Below are positions 4,651 to 5,746 of a stretch of DNA of 5,746 nt, piece by piece; the first letter of the stretch is position 1, and the number at the start of each line of letters is the position of its first letter. The translations under genes and the position numbers were made by a program. The DNA comes from Kiritimatiellia bacterium. Its GTDB lineage: Bacteria > Verrucomicrobiota > Kiritimatiellia > RFP12 > UBA3636. The stretch is taken from positions 1 through 5,746 of the forward strand of contig JAFSUV010000205.1 of assembly GCA_017450425.1 (NCBI GenBank), in the 5' to 3' direction. The notes below the pieces were generated by a model, which searched no databases, was not told the origin of the DNA, and worked only from the letters and a program-made list of their open reading frames with translations.

Positions 4651-5636
4651 ACGAAATCTGGGTCTTTGCCGAGCAGCGCGACGGCGCCATCGCCAGCGTC
4701 ACGCTCGAACTTCTGTCGAAAGGGCGCGAATTGGCGTCCGGGTCCGGCTACGGGCTCTCCGCCATCGTCCTCTCGGACGGCGGCGAAACGTTCGCGCCGG
4801 AGCTTTTCGCCCACGGCGCGTCGAAAGTGTATGTCGCCGACGACCCGCGCCTCGCGCGTTTCCAGGGCGACTGCTACGCGGCGGCGCTGTGCGCCGCGAT
4901 ACGGGAAAAGAAGCCCGAAGCCGTCCTTTTCGGCGCGACGGGCACGGGGCGGGCGCTCGCGCCGGTCGTCGCGGCCGAATTGCACGCGGGGCTTACCGCA
5001 GACTGCACGGCTCTCGCGTGGGACGCCGAGCGCAATCTTCTCCTCCAGACGCGGCCCGCCTTCGGCGGCAACATAATGGCGACGATCGTCTGCGAGAACC
5101 ACAGGCCCCAGATGGCCACGGTGCGCCCCAACGTGTTCAAGAAAGTCCGCATGGAGGGCGCGACCGGGCAGATCGAGCGCGTCGCGGTGGATTTGTCGCA
5201 AGTGCCGGAGCGCATGCGCCTCGTGAAGGCGGTGAAAGAAGGCGGCGGCGACGTTGACCTCGCCGGCGCGCAGGTGGTGGTTTCCGGCGGCCGCGGGATT
5301 GGCGGGCCGGAGAATTTCGCCCTGGTGCGCGACCTCGCGAAGGCGCTTGGCGGCGCAGTCGGCGCCTCGCGCGCGACTGTCGATGCGGGCTGGATTTCGC
5401 ACCTGCACCAGGTCGGGCAGACCGGCAAGACGGTTTGCCCGAAGCTCTACGTCGCGCTCGGCATCTCTGGCGCGATACAGCACCTCGCGGGGATGCAAAG
5501 CTCCGATTTCATCGTGGCGGTGAACAAGGACGCCTCGGCACCGATTTTCGAAGTCGCCGACGTCGGCATCGTCGGCGACGTGGGCGAGGTCGTGCCGGAA
5601 ATCGTGCGCCAGCTCGAGGCCAAGCGCGGCGCGTAG
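4647..5636 (+). CDS. etfA: Electron transfer flavoprotein, alpha subunit
   Basis: A 329-residue cytoplasmic protein that with EtfB forms the FAD-carrying electron transfer flavoprotein, moving electrons from acyl-CoA and other dehydrogenases to quinone, or serving in flavin-based electron bifurcation. The N-terminal domain (1-~190) has the ETF alpha/beta fold start M-N-E-I-W-V-F-A-E. The FAD domain has G-A-S-R (239-242), V-D-A-G-W-I (245-250), Q-V-G-Q-T-G-K-T-V (255-263) and the full ETF-alpha signature from L267-Y to A-V-N293. Length is normal, without the extra N-terminal ferredoxin domain some EtfA have. ATG 4647 is fixed by the family N-terminus; the frame is open further upstream but codes nothing family-like. 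EtfB, normally directly upstream, is missing: upstream is the divergent reductase. Whether it is the bifurcating type cannot be decided from this subunit alone. Confidence 0.95.
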   Translation: MNEIWVFAEQRDGAIASVTLELLSKGRELASGSGYGLSAIVLSDGGETFAPELFAHGASKVYVADDPRLARFQGDCYAAALCAAIREKKPEAVLFGATGTGRALAPVVAAELHAGLTADCTALAWDAERNLLLQTRPAFGGNIMATIVCENHRPQMATVRPNVFKKVRMEGATGQIERVAVDLSQVPERMRLVKAVKEGGGDVDLAGAQVVVSGGRGIGGPENFALVRDLAKALGGAVGASRATVDAGWISHLHQVGQTGKTVCPKLYVALGISGAIQHLAGMQSSDFIVAVNKDASAPIFEVADVGIVGDVGEVVPEIVRQLEAKRGA

Positions 5637-5681
5637 GGCGGGAAAATCGCTCCGCACGAAACCGGGCCGCCATTTTCGGAG

Positions 5682-5746
5682 ATGCGAGGGTTCGACGCAG
5701 CGTTCGTGGAGCGCTACCGCGCCATGCGCTCGGCCGGGGCGGCTGA
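5682..5746 (+). CDS. N-terminal fragment of an unidentified protein, cut by the window edge
   Basis: ATG 5682, 45 nt after the etfA stop and in the same frame, opens a reading frame that runs off the window end after 21 complete codons. The visible peptide starts MRGFDAAFVERYRAM and looks like an ordinary amphipathic N-terminal helix. CGGAG sits immediately against the ATG, too close for a good Shine-Dalgarno; the internal ATG at 5724 is an alternative start. It does not look like the EtfB N-terminus (which usually carries I-K-Q-V-P-D) or an acyl-CoA dehydrogenase. No promoter or terminator is obvious in 5637-5681, so it could be cotranscribed with etfA. Function unknown. Confidence 0.38.
   Translation, partial: MRGFDAAFVERYRAMRSAGAA

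Noticed and set aside
4518..5657. 379-codon minus-strand ORF opposite etfA
   Set aside because: etfA carries the complete ETF-alpha signature; the reverse translation has no recognisable domain.

Overview
This window comes from a GC-rich, Gram-negative-type bacterium. The base composition and strong G/C at third codon positions are visible directly, and the first gene encodes a secreted beta-barrel-like protein ending in phenylalanine. The ferredoxin-tailed aldo/keto reductase, the long-form serine acetyltransferase and the electron-transfer flavoprotein would suit an anaerobe or fermenter, for example in the PVC/Kiritimatiellota/Bacteroidota neighbourhood. That placement is an inference only; no rRNA or marker gene is present. 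No mobile element, CRISPR array, tRNA or rRNA was found.

Layout. Bases 1-216 are a regulatory region with two hairpins, an inverted repeat, an extended -10 element and three tandem copies of a ~30-bp unit beginning GTTGCATCA. Bases 217-3303 hold a tightly packed plus-strand operon: a DUF481-type outer-membrane protein, serine O-acetyltransferase (cysE, 4-nt gap), and 16S rRNA m5C methyltransferase (rsmB, 2-nt gap with a clear GGAGG site). Converging on it with 28 nt between stops is a minus-strand aldo/keto reductase with a C-terminal iron-sulfur domain (3332-4360). A 286-nt divergent promoter region follows, then etfA (4647-5636, plus) and the first 65 nt of a probable unidentified gene.

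How the genes relate. CysE makes O-acetylserine for cysteine synthesis; RsmB modifies the ribosome; the DUF481 protein is probably in the outer membrane. There is no obvious shared pathway. The reductase and EtfA are both redox proteins sharing a divergent promoter region, but no common substrate can be read from sequence.

The best candidate for something undescribed is regulatory. All three promoter-proximal genes (DUF481 gene, reductase, etfA) have weak or absent Shine-Dalgarno sequences. Each is preceded by an extended -10 of the form TG-N-TA-N-A-(A/C)-T, then a CCGCC-rich stretch, then a short ATG-initiated ORF that ends within 6 nt of, or overlaps, the main start codon. In two of the three cases the short ORF's ATG lies exactly 7 nt after the -10 hexamer, where transcription would be expected to start. 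This suggests leaderless leader peptides translationally coupled to the main gene, but rests on three sites and needs testing. The other genes look like ordinary housekeeping and metabolic genes.
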